Below, in pieces: positions 26,450-34,519 of a stretch of DNA of 48,875 bases. The DNA is taken from assembly GCA_020846145.1 (NCBI GenBank), contig JADLEL010000212.1, forward strand, positions 1-48,875, given 5' to 3'. The position numbers and the translations under genes are program-made. The first letter of the stretch is position 1. Every line of letters begins with the position of its first letter. The DNA is from Pirellulales bacterium (GTDB taxonomy: Bacteria > Planctomycetota > Planctomycetia > Pirellulales > Thermoguttaceae). Below the pieces are notes generated by a model. That model was not told where the DNA came from, made no database searches, and worked only from the letters and a program-made list of their open reading frames with translations.

Positions 26450-26872
26450 CTACTCGAGGCGAATCGCGCCGCCGAGCACCAAATCCAAAAAATCCTTATT
26501 GCTGGGTAGAAGATCGGGGAGCGCCGCCATTTCCTCCGGCGTGAACCAATGGATCGATTCGACTTCGCGGGGATTGGGCGTCGGCTGGGCATCGGGAGCG
26601 ATCTCGGCCAGCCACCATGCCAGATGTACTTTCCAGGCGGTCGTACATTCCCAAAGCCGCCGGATCGGCGCGAGCGTTACGCCAATTTCCTCCCGGCATT
26701 CGCGGATCAAAGCCTCTTCTTCCGACTCGCCGTCCTCGATGCCCCCGCCGGGAAAGCAATAAACCAGCGGCGCGACCACCTGCCGCGACCGCCGGATGAC
26801 CAGCATCCGACCGTCCCGCACGGCAATCGCCACCGCGCCGCGCCGGCCGGGATCGTCGGGGATGGTGTCCAT
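26450..26872 (-). CDS. Nudix hydrolase
   Basis: 140 residues. The Nudix box fits the G-X5-E-X7-R-E-U-X-E-E-X-G-U pattern without gaps from G43 to V65 (GGGIEDGESEEEAL, then IRECREEIGV), so Mg-dependent hydrolysis of a nucleoside diphosphate linked to another moiety is expected. RRGAVAIAVRDGRMLVIRRS is the first beta-strand pair, and VESIHWFTPEEMAALP is the usual C-terminal segment. The substrate cannot be assigned. The ATG at 26872 is chosen because the open frame upstream runs only through repeat sequence. An inverted repeat begins 6 bp upstream. Confidence 0.93.
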   Translation of the reverse strand: MDTIPDDPGRRGAVAIAVRDGRMLVIRRSRQVVAPLVYCFPGGGIEDGESEEEALIRECREEIGVTLAPIRRLWECTTAWKVHLAWWLAEIAPDAQPTPNPREVESIHWFTPEEMAALPDLLPSNKDFLDLVLGGAIRLE

Positions 26873-26877
26873 GAGTC

Positions 26878-27112
26878 GTAGGACAGGTTTCCAACCTGTC
26901 ATATTAATTCTTGTTCCCAGGCCCCTGCCTGGGAACACATTGTCTTGGAGGCTCTGCCTCCTCTGCGGTGGTGAAAATATCGTCTCGCAATTGATCCATC
27001 CTGCTTAATTTCCCACGCAATCGCTTCGAGGCGGAAGCCCACTCCAGCAGTGCGTTCCCACACAGGAGCGTGGAAATGAGGACTATTTTGACAGGTTGGA
27101 AACCTGTCCTAC
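26878..27112. repeat. 235-bp inverted-repeat frame with perfect 24-bp termini and an internal double hairpin
   Basis: Termini at 26878-26901 and 27089-27112 are exact reverse complements (core GTAGGACAGGTTTCCAACCT). Inside is a double-hairpin cassette, TTGTTCCCAGGCCCCTGCC followed by GGAGGCTCTGCCTCC. It fills the gap between the Nudix gene and recQ, and its ends match the repeat at 5477-5559. No target duplication was found. Confidence 0.82.
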
Positions 27113-27175
27113 ATACTGGGGGCTGGGGGAAATCCCCTTTCTATCGTATGATGACGGCTTTGGAAAGTCCCGCGA

Positions 27176-29626
27176 ATGCTACCCGGCAACGACCTGCAAC
27201 TCGAATCCTTCCTGCCCCGTTTCGGGCTTGCTGCCTTTCGGCGCGGACAGAAAGAGGTGATTTCGGAGATTATGGCCGGGCGGGATTGCTTGTGCGTCAT
27301 GCCCACCGGAGGGGGGAAAAGCCTCTGCTATCAACTGCCGGCCATTGCCCTGGAGGGCCTGACGCTGGTCGTTTCGCCCTTGATCGCCCTAATGAAAGAC
27401 CAGGTCGATCAGCTTCATGCTCTGGGGTTGCCGGTCTCCTTCATCAATAGTACGCTCTCGCTGGCCGAGCAGCAGGACCGCCTCGACCGCATGGCGGCCG
27501 GCGAATTTCGGCTGGTCTATGTGGTGCCGGAAAGGTTCCGCAGCGGACGGTTCATCGAGGCGGTGCAAGCGGTGGGCATCAAGCTGCTGGCGGTCGATGA
27601 GGCGCATTGCATCAGCGAGTGGGGGCACGATTTTCGCCCCGATTACGCCCGGCTGGGATACTTCCGCCGCATGTTGGGCCATCCCACGACGATCGCGCTC
27701 ACCGCCACGGCGACCGACAACGTCCGGCGGGACATCGTCGAGCAGCTCGATCTGCACGATCCGCGGACGTTCATCACCGGTTTCGCCCGCGAGAACCTGT
27801 TCTATGAAGTCCAATCGCCCCGCGGCGAGGGGAAAAAGGCCGAGATGCTCTTGAAGTTCCTCCGCGAAACGCCCGGTTCGGGCATTATCTATTGCTCGAC
27901 CCGCAAACGGACCGAGGAAGTGGCCGAAATCATCAAGGGCCAAAGCCGCCGCCGCGTAACGGTCTATCACGCCGGCATGTTGCCCGAAGACCGCCGCCAG
28001 GCCCAGGACCGCTTCATGAACGACGGCGACGGGATCGTCGCGGCCACGAACGCCTTCGGCATGGGCATCGACAAGGCCGACGTCCGCTTCGTGCTGCATT
28101 ACAACATGCCCGGCAGCTTGGAGGCGTATTATCAGGAAGCCGGCCGCGCGGGCCGCGACGGACTCCCCTCCCGCTGCATGTTGCTCTACAACGGCTCGGA
28201 CCGCTTCATCCAGGAGTATTTCATCGAGAGCAACTATCCCGGCCGGGAGATTGTGGAAAAAGTTTATGACCATCTGCGCGAATTGGACGGCGATCCGATC
28301 CAAATCACGCAGCAGGAACTCAAGGAGAAACTCGGATTGCCCATCGGCGCCGACGGCGTGGGCAATTGCGAGCAATTGCTCGAAGGGGCCGGCGTCTTGG
28401 AACGGCTGGTGGCCTCGCAGAACATGGCCTCGGTGCGGATCGACAGCGACCTGCCCACGCTCGTCGATCTGCTGCCCAAGCAGGCCAAGGTGCAGCGGAA
28501 GGTGCTGAAGTCGGTGGAACGGCTCCTCGGCGACCGGCGGGAAGAACTGGTGCCGTTCCAGGTGCATCAACTCGACGCCAACCAGGAACTCGATCACGAC
28601 TCGCTCGTCAACGCCTTGCGCGAACTGAGCCAGCGGGATTGGTTTACCTATCTTCCGCCGTTTCGCGGTCGGGCGATCCGCATGATCCGCCGCGATCTGC
28701 CCTTCGACGAGCTCGATATCGACTTCGCGGAACTCGAACGCCGCAAGGATATGGAATTCGAAAAGCTCAACCTCGTCGTCCGCTTCGCCTTAAGCGGCGC
28801 GTGTCGCCAGCGGGAGATTTTGCGCTATTTCGGCGAAGAAAATCCCCCGCCCTGCGGCCATTGCGACAATTGCCGGCAGCAGGGACGAACGGCCCGGAGC
28901 GAGGTGCGGGAGGCGAAACTTGAGGGGCGGGTGGCGGGGGGCGAGGGGCGAGGGACGGGGGAGGATTTCCCGACGGGCAAAGTCCTGGAAGCCGTGCGCA
29001 TGGTCTTAAGCGGCGTGGCGCGCACGCAAGCCCGATTCGCCTGCGGCAAAAATCTCATCGCGCAAATGCTCTGCGGCTCGAAGAGCGCGAAGATGCAGCA
29101 ATTGCGGATGGACCAACTCAGCACCTTCGGCTTGCTAAAACACTTGCAGCAAACCGAAGTGGCGCTGCTGATCGACGCCTTGATTTCGATCGGCTGCCTG
29201 ATGCAAGAGGAATTGGACCGATTCCGGCCGGTCGTGAAACTGACCGATTTCGGCACGGCCGTAATGAAGGGCGCCTCGCCTCTCGAAATCCCGCTGCCGA
29301 TCCCCTTCGATCTGCTCCGCAAAATCCGCGGCGACAAAATCCATGATCTGCCCGATGAACCGCGCGATTGCGCCTCGCCGGGCGGCGATCCCGGACTGGC
29401 CGGAAAAGGAGCCGCGGGCCGCGGCGAAAACCGCCGCGATCGCGAATCGGAATCCTCCCTGCCTTCCTACTACTGGACGTGGCGGCTGCTTGCTTCCGGT
29501 TTTCCTCCCGAAGAGTGCGCCGCGATCCGCGGCATTCCCCGAAAAACGGTGTTCGCGCACGCGGGGGAAGCCCTCGAAAACGGCTACGACGTGCGGCCGG
29601 AGTGGATCGTCGCGAACGATAAATGA
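27176..29626 (+). CDS. recQ: ATP-dependent DNA helicase RecQ
   Basis: 816 residues. A 3'-5' helicase for recombination and fork repair. MPTGGGKS (Walker A, Lys48), DEAHCISEWGHDFRPDY (141 on) and QEAGRAGRDG (motif VI) make the SF2 core. The RecQ zinc site has C543, C560, C563 and C566. A winged-helix RQC region follows, and the C-terminal SYYWTWRLLASGFPPEECAA segment with a GIPRKTVFAHA helix resembles the helix-turn-helix tail found on some RecQ proteins in place of an ordinary HRDC. Residues about 573-597 (EVREAKLEGRVAGGEGRGTG) are encoded by GAGGGGC-type heptamers and look like an in-frame repeat expansion in the linker after the zinc site. The start is chosen by family length; no clear Shine-Dalgarno. 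Confidence 0.94.
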   Translation: MLPGNDLQLESFLPRFGLAAFRRGQKEVISEIMAGRDCLCVMPTGGGKSLCYQLPAIALEGLTLVVSPLIALMKDQVDQLHALGLPVSFINSTLSLAEQQDRLDRMAAGEFRLVYVVPERFRSGRFIEAVQAVGIKLLAVDEAHCISEWGHDFRPDYARLGYFRRMLGHPTTIALTATATDNVRRDIVEQLDLHDPRTFITGFARENLFYEVQSPRGEGKKAEMLLKFLRETPGSGIIYCSTRKRTEEVAEIIKGQSRRRVTVYHAGMLPEDRRQAQDRFMNDGDGIVAATNAFGMGIDKADVRFVLHYNMPGSLEAYYQEAGRAGRDGLPSRCMLLYNGSDRFIQEYFIESNYPGREIVEKVYDHLRELDGDPIQITQQELKEKLGLPIGADGVGNCEQLLEGAGVLERLVASQNMASVRIDSDLPTLVDLLPKQAKVQRKVLKSVERLLGDRREELVPFQVHQLDANQELDHDSLVNALRELSQRDWFTYLPPFRGRAIRMIRRDLPFDELDIDFAELERRKDMEFEKLNLVVRFALSGACRQREILRYFGEENPPPCGHCDNCRQQGRTARSEVREAKLEGRVAGGEGRGTGEDFPTGKVLEAVRMVLSGVARTQARFACGKNLIAQMLCGSKSAKMQQLRMDQLSTFGLLKHLQQTEVALLIDALISIGCLMQEELDRFRPVVKLTDFGTAVMKGASPLEIPLPIPFDLLRKIRGDKIHDLPDEPRDCASPGGDPGLAGKGAAGRGENRRDRESESSLPSYYWTWRLLASGFPPEECAAIRGIPRKTVFAHAGEALENGYDVRPEWIVANDK

Positions 29627-29634
29627 TCGAACGA

Positions 29635-29945
29635 CACTACTGTCCGGGTAACCGTTCACAGGGGACTGTCCCGATTTTCGCGGCGCAAAAGATGATGGTG
29701 CCGAAAAAACGCTTAATCGACGCGAAAATGGGACTGTCCCCCTCGCGCCGCGGGAAGGGGACAGGTCCATGTTTTCGGCCTACCGCTTATCCGCAAAATA
29801 CGTTATCCCGCCGAAAAATGGACCAGTCCCCGACCGGGGCGTGAACGCTTACACGGTCCGGTCATAAGTTGAACAATATCAACTGGTTAGGGAAACAGGT
29901 TTTTTCGTTTTGTGAAATCAATCAACCTTTGACCGGACAGTAGTG
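29635..29945. mobile_element. Inverted-repeat element (CACTACTGTCCGG termini) interrupted by a family 1 MITE
   Basis: Exact 13-bp termini at 29635-29647 (CACTACTGTCCGG) and 29933-29945. The true left inner sequence resumes after the inserted MITE as GTCCGGTCATAAGTTGAAC, which pairs with the right end (reverse complement GTCCGGTCAAAGGTTGATT). Without the insert the element would be about 100 bp. It begins 8 bp after the recQ stop codon. Confidence 0.75.
29648..29852 (+). mobile_element. MITE-like element, family 1, copy D, nested
   Basis: 205 bp with both ends intact (GTAACCGTTCAC and GTGAACGCTTAC). Flanked by ACTGTCCGG on the left and ACGGTCCGG on the right, a 9-bp direct repeat with one mismatch, as expected for insertion into the surrounding inverted-repeat element. 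Confidence 0.85.
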
Positions 29946-30375
29946 ATAAAAAATGTAATGATTCTGAAAAATAAATGGACTTCTGCAAATTGCGAATTTG
30001 TTATAACACCCCCTCTGCGAGAGGATTGGCTCCGATAGCTAGTCTATCGGGGTGCCGCATGCAAAAGAGGGAATTTGCCATAGCCTTCTTCTTTTTCTAC
30101 CAAACAGAACTGCTTTCAGCTCAACTGGCCAACTGTTCCCCTCGCGCCGGAGAACCGCCGGCCCATTGTGCCTTTGGACGCATCGAGGGACTTGGTTCCC
30201 CAGGGCGTTACCCAGGGCTGGGTGAACGGCTGGGCCTTCGGCCCGAAACGGGGAAATCCCTTTCCAAGAGGACCAGGGAAACACGCTCCACGAGAAGCAC
30301 ATATCCGTGGGATTTCCTTACCTCTGGCGGATTCTTCCTTGGAATGGTAACCTAGCGCGGCATAGCCGCAACCGA

Positions 30376-30421
30376 GGGTTCAGGGTTCAGGAATTCGTAC
30401 ACCTGAACCCTGAACCCTGAA
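30376..30421. repeat. GGGTTCA heptamer inverted repeat
   Basis: GGGTTCAGGGTTCAGG, a 10-nt spacer, then CCTGAACCCTGAACCCTGAA. It can form a stem of 16 bp. The wider gap 29946-30518 shows no gene; around 30180-30250 is a GGGCGTTACCCAGGGCTGGG hairpin-type relic. Confidence 0.85.
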
Positions 30422-30518
30422 TCCAATAACTTTGAGGAATCATCCTCAATCCTGAAAACTAATGGCATAGAGGCCAAACTCGACAACACCTATCTGAACT
30501 CTAATCCGGGAGGCGACC

Positions 30519-32243
30519 ATGATTGGCAGGACAGACTCCGTGGGCAAGGGCGCGCGAACCTTCTCGAATCCATTGCTCCGCGGTTGGGCTTGCATTCTGT
30601 TGGGCGCCGCGGCGATGGCGTTTATCGGCCCGCGCGCCGCGCCGGCCGCGGACGACGTGCTCGGCGACATTCCGCGATTTCAGCCGGGCCGGAGCCAATG
30701 CGCGAGTTCGGTCCGGCTGGGCAAAGACGGCCTGCCCGACCCGGCCGAAAACGGCGACTGCTGCGGCGTCGTGGAGCCGGGGGAGAAAGCGGTGATCGCC
30801 GACCTGCAAGGCCCCGGCGTGATTACGCACATCTGGTTCACGATCGACCAGTTCACCACCTATTTTGGCGATCCGCCGCGCGCCCGGGCGCGCGAGATCT
30901 TGATTCGCATCTATTGGGACGGGCGCGAGCGGCCCGACGTCGAGGCGCCGCTTTCGGACTTCTTCGCCCAGCCGTTCGGGAAGCACGTTACGGTGAACAG
31001 CGCCCCGGTGATGGTCGAGGACGGCGATTCGTACAACTGCTACTGGCAGATGCCGTTTCGCAAGTCGGCCCGGATCGAGGTGATCAACCAGAGCAAGAGC
31101 CCGCTGCGGGCGCTCTTCTACGCGGTCGATTGGATCCAGAAGGACTCGATTCCGGCGGACGCGATGTACTTCTGCGCGCGGTATCGCCAGGAGTTTCCGA
31201 CGAAGCTCGATCCGACCCGTCCCGACAGCGAGTATCTGCTCCTCGACACGGAAGGCGCCGGGTACTACGTGGGCACGGTGCTCTCGGTCCGCACGCGAAG
31301 CCCCGACTGGTTCGGCGAAGGCGACATTCGGATTTCGATCGACGGCGAACGGCGGCCGTCGATCTGGGGCACCGGCACCGAAGACTATTTCCTCTCGGCC
31401 TGGTGCCTGAAAGAATGTTCGACGCCCTACTTCGGCACCTCGTATCTCAGCCACAAGGCCCAGGACGTGGGGCAGATGTCGTCCTGCTACCGCTGGCACC
31501 TCCGCGACCCGATCGTGTTCAACAAGGGCATCCGCGTAGCGGTCGAGATGATGGGCTTCACCAACGCCGACGAGAATCCCGAGCACGATCCGCGCCGCTA
31601 CGACCAGCGCGAGGACGACGTCTGCAGCATGGCCTACTGGTATCAGATCGGCCCGAGCAAGCAGTTCGCGCCCACGACCACGGCGGCGGAGCGCAAGTAC
31701 CCCAGCATCGATCCGATCATCGCCTGGGGCGAGGATTTCGCGGGGGACCGGTTCCACGGCCGGGGCAAGGCCGCGATGTGGGGCCACCCCTGGTATTGGG
31801 ACACCGACCGGTCGCTCAAGTTCACGCCCGACTCGATGGAGGACTCGTGGATCGAGCTTTCGTTCGAGGTTACGAAGAAGGCGCCTTACCGGCTGGTCGC
31901 CGTGCTGGAGAAATCGCCCGACGGCGGCATTTACCAGCCGATCCTGAACGGCGTGAAGATCGGCCCGCCGATCGACCTCTATCAACCCGCTCCCCCTTAC
32001 CAGAAGCAACCGGTGATCGACGACATCAACCTGATGGACTTCTGGCCCGATGCCGGCAAGTACACGCTGCGTCTGGAATGCGTGGGCCGCAACCACCTTT
32101 CCAGCGGCACGTCGATCGGCGTGAATTCGGTGCGGCTGCGGGAGCGCCGGCCGCGGGTGAAGGAATCGGCCTATTTGAAAGACTACGACTGGCGGAAAGC
32201 TCCGGTGCTGATCGACTTTCGGACGACGGTAAAAAAGCAATAG
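30519..32243 (+). CDS. GH172 (DUF2961) family glycoside hydrolase, exported
   Basis: 574 residues. GGGAGGC lies 5 nt before the ATG. An N-terminal signal segment (ILLGAAAMAFIGPRAAPAAD) suggests export. The DUF2961 double jelly-roll landmarks are present: GPGVITHIWFT, PLSDFFAQPFGKHVTVNSAP, WQMPFRKSARIEVINQS and IWGTGTEDYF with Glu288. Characterised members of this family, now GH172, cleave or rearrange furanosyl linkages such as difructose anhydrides and D-arabinofuranosides, so an exo-acting furanosidase is likely; the exact substrate is not predictable. The last 150 residues form a further beta domain. A MEMO-family gene follows after 29 bp and is probably co-transcribed. Confidence 0.88.
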   Translation: MIGRTDSVGKGARTFSNPLLRGWACILLGAAAMAFIGPRAAPAADDVLGDIPRFQPGRSQCASSVRLGKDGLPDPAENGDCCGVVEPGEKAVIADLQGPGVITHIWFTIDQFTTYFGDPPRARAREILIRIYWDGRERPDVEAPLSDFFAQPFGKHVTVNSAPVMVEDGDSYNCYWQMPFRKSARIEVINQSKSPLRALFYAVDWIQKDSIPADAMYFCARYRQEFPTKLDPTRPDSEYLLLDTEGAGYYVGTVLSVRTRSPDWFGEGDIRISIDGERRPSIWGTGTEDYFLSAWCLKECSTPYFGTSYLSHKAQDVGQMSSCYRWHLRDPIVFNKGIRVAVEMMGFTNADENPEHDPRRYDQREDDVCSMAYWYQIGPSKQFAPTTTAAERKYPSIDPIIAWGEDFAGDRFHGRGKAAMWGHPWYWDTDRSLKFTPDSMEDSWIELSFEVTKKAPYRLVAVLEKSPDGGIYQPILNGVKIGPPIDLYQPAPPYQKQPVIDDINLMDFWPDAGKYTLRLECVGRNHLSSGTSIGVNSVRLRERRPRVKESAYLKDYDWRKAPVLIDFRTTVKKQ

Positions 32244-32272
32244 TTTCGAACGCGAAGAAGAAAGGGATCATC

Positions 32273-33331
32273 GTGAAAACCGCATTCTGCTCAATCGCCG
32301 CGATTTGCGTGGCGCTGTCCCTGCGCGCCGAAGAGACGCGACCTCCGAGAAGCGGGAGCGAATGCTCCTGGAGCACTGCACAGGTGGATGAGTTGATGCG
32401 TTTTCTGCGGACGCATGGCATCAAGCCGCCGGAGGATCTGCCTCCGCTTGTGGCCGGGATCGCGCCTCACGCCGCCTATGGTGATGCCGGACGAATCTAT
32501 TATCCGTTGTTTCAGAAGATTTCGGCGGCGGAAGTCGTCGTCATCGGCGTTACCCACCGGCCGATCCGGGAGAAGTTGGGGCATCCCCAGGATAAACTGA
32601 TTCTGGACTCCTACGCCGATTGGCAAGGACCGTACGGCAAGACCAAAATTTCCCCCTTTCGGGATCGCCTGAAGCAGCGACTGGATCCGAAATGGTTGCT
32701 GATCGACAACGAAGCCAGTCGCATGGAGCACTCGATCGACAGCATGCTGCCTTTCCTGCAACATGCAAGGAGGGACGTGCGGATCACTCCCATCATGACC
32801 ACCGCCATGTCGTTCGACACCATGGACGTGCTGACGGCGAAACTGGCCGAGGTATTCGCGGACTATATGAAAGAAAATCGCCTCGAACTGGGCAAGGACA
32901 TCTTCTTTCTCATCTCGGCCGACGCCAATCACTACGGCAAGGATTTCAACAATCTCACGTTCGGCGAGGGACTGGAAGCCCACCGGAAGGCCACGGCCTA
33001 CGACCGCAAACTTCTGGAAGACTACTTGCAAGGCGACATCTCGCCGGCGAAAGTGAAAGCCCTGGCCGGGCGGCTCTGGGGCAAGGATTTCCGGGATTAT
33101 AGCGACGTCGTCTGGTGCGGCCACTACTCGATTCCCTTCGGTTTACTCGCGGTGCATCACCTGATCGAGAAGCGATCCCCCAACCGGCGGCTGGTCGGCA
33201 GGCCGTTCGGCTACGGCGACAGCTACACCGAGGGCCTGCTGCCCGAAAAAGAGAGAGCCCCAGGCGGCACCATTCCTTCCTCGCTAGGACATTGGGTGGG
33301 ATATTTCTCCGCGGGATTCTACCTTCGGTAA
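32273..33331 (+). CDS. Exported MEMO-family (AmmeMemoRadiSam protein B) protein
   Basis: 352 residues from a GTG with GAAAGG 7 nt upstream. The N-terminus (VKTAFCSIAAICVALSLRAE) reads as a signal peptide, unusual for this family, whose members are mostly cytosolic. MEMO landmarks are kept: AGIAPHAAYGDAG (His66), VIGVTHRP (His95), MEHSIDSMLPFLQ (His153), ISADANHYG (Asp217, His220) and WCGHYSIPFGLL (Cys282), the last matching the Cys metal ligand of human MEMO1. By family knowledge these residues bind iron or copper and the fold is related to extradiol dioxygenases; catalytic activity is unresolved. The radical-SAM and AMMECR1 partners are not in the window. Its apparent operon partner is a GH172 enzyme. 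Confidence 0.85.
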   Translation: MKTAFCSIAAICVALSLRAEETRPPRSGSECSWSTAQVDELMRFLRTHGIKPPEDLPPLVAGIAPHAAYGDAGRIYYPLFQKISAAEVVVIGVTHRPIREKLGHPQDKLILDSYADWQGPYGKTKISPFRDRLKQRLDPKWLLIDNEASRMEHSIDSMLPFLQHARRDVRITPIMTTAMSFDTMDVLTAKLAEVFADYMKENRLELGKDIFFLISADANHYGKDFNNLTFGEGLEAHRKATAYDRKLLEDYLQGDISPAKVKALAGRLWGKDFRDYSDVVWCGHYSIPFGLLAVHHLIEKRSPNRRLVGRPFGYGDSYTEGLLPEKERAPGGTIPSSLGHWVGYFSAGFYLR

Positions 33332-33340
33332 CGCTCTCGT

Positions 33341-34177
33341 CTAGCATTGCGCGCGGCGCAATAGTTCGCCAAGCTCGCCGACGTCGCGGAGGATGTAGTC
33401 GGGGCGGAACTCGCTTTGCCGTGCCGCCTCGGCGGTCGTCTCGCCGCTTGCGACCAACACGGCGACGGCGCCGGTCTCGCGGGCCAGGGCGATGTCGGTG
33501 TAGAGCCGGTCGCCGACCACGGCGACTTCGCGCGGCTCGAGGTTTTCGCGGCACAGCAGGCCTTCGAGCATCCGCTTGTCGGGCTTGCCGATCACGGCCT
33601 CCGGCGTGCGGCCCGTCGCCGCCGCGAGGCACGCGCAGACCGATCCGCAGTCGATCAGCACGGTGGGCCGGTCGGTGGGGCAGACGAAATCGGGATGGGT
33701 CGCCAAAAAAGGTTTGCCTCGTTCCAGCCAGTAGGCCGCCTTGCAAAGACGCGCAAAGTCCAGCGCCGGATCGAAGGCGACGACGACGGCGTCCGGCTCG
33801 CCCCCGGCGTGGGATTCGCCGTCGGCCTCCGAACCGCATAAGTCAAAGCCGGCCTCGATAAACTCCGCCGCCAACCGATCGGTCCCCAGCAAGAACAGCC
33901 GCCGCAGCTCCGGCCGATGCCGTTGCAAAAAATCGATGGTCGCCTGTCCCGAAGTATGCACGTTGCGGACGTCGGCGTTCAATCCTTTCGACCGCAGCGA
34001 TTCCACGTAATCCCGGCGGCCGAGCGAGGAATTGTTCGTAAGAAAAGTGTAACCGATCTCCAAGTCGTGCAGCGCGTCGAAAAAGGGGAGCGTCCAGGAG
34101 AACAAACGGCCGCTCAGATAGATGGTGCCGTCCAAATCGAGAACCACGTGTCGTATCCGTTTCAAATCGACGCCCAT
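33341..34177 (-). CDS. HAD-IIA family sugar phosphatase-like hydrolase
   Basis: 278 residues. HAD motif I is VVLDLDGTIY (Asp14, Asp16), motif II FLTNNSS, motif III Lys in IGKPDKRM, and motif IV GDRLYTDIALA. With the C2a cap between motifs II and III this is the NagD/PGP-type subclass IIA, whose members dephosphorylate nucleotides, p-nitrophenyl phosphate or 2-phosphoglycolate. The substrate is not assignable. No signal peptide. It is convergent with the MEMO gene (9 bp between stops) and divergent from the GH20 gene. Confidence 0.92.
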   Translation of the reverse strand: MGVDLKRIRHVVLDLDGTIYLSGRLFSWTLPFFDALHDLEIGYTFLTNNSSLGRRDYVESLRSKGLNADVRNVHTSGQATIDFLQRHRPELRRLFLLGTDRLAAEFIEAGFDLCGSEADGESHAGGEPDAVVVAFDPALDFARLCKAAYWLERGKPFLATHPDFVCPTDRPTVLIDCGSVCACLAAATGRTPEAVIGKPDKRMLEGLLCRENLEPREVAVVGDRLYTDIALARETGAVAVLVASGETTAEAARQSEFRPDYILRDVGELGELLRRAQC

Positions 34178-34219
34178 TAAATCGATTTCCCTCGGCCCGC
34201 GAAAATAAAAATCATATTA

Positions 34220-34343
34220 AGTGCCTATCCCAAAACCATGTCGGTTGGGGTGGCAGTTGTACTGCCGCCCCTTGAATCGCCGGATAGCAGGGGTGGCAGT
34301 ACAACTGCCACTCCAACGAATTGAGGTTTTAGGATAAGTTCTA
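34220..34343. mobile_element. TIR frame (TATCCCAAAACC) carrying two GGCAGT hairpins
   Basis: Outer inverted ends CTATCCCAAAACC and GGTTTTAGGATAAG surround GGGGTGGCAGTTGTACTGCC and GGGGTGGCAGTACAACTGCC hairpins. The hairpins match those inside the different frame at 16566-16694. The rest of the gap 34178-34519 shows a short GGGGGACGGTCCCC palindrome at 34354 and no gene. Confidence 0.7.
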
Positions 34344-34519
34344 AGGCGGCGCGAGGGGGACGGTCCCCTTCGAGCGACAAATCATAGCGGAATCGGGCCG
34401 CACTCGCAAGTAGAGACAAACGCGATCGGATACGGTATAATCGGCTCACCTTCCCCCAATCGGCAAGGTCGTGGATTCCACTGAAAATCGTCGCCATCCT
34501 GATAAAAGGAAATCGAAAA

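Noticed and set aside
29975..30355. 126-codon frame between recQ and GH172
   Set aside because: No family features; it crosses hairpin relics and has no Shine-Dalgarno.
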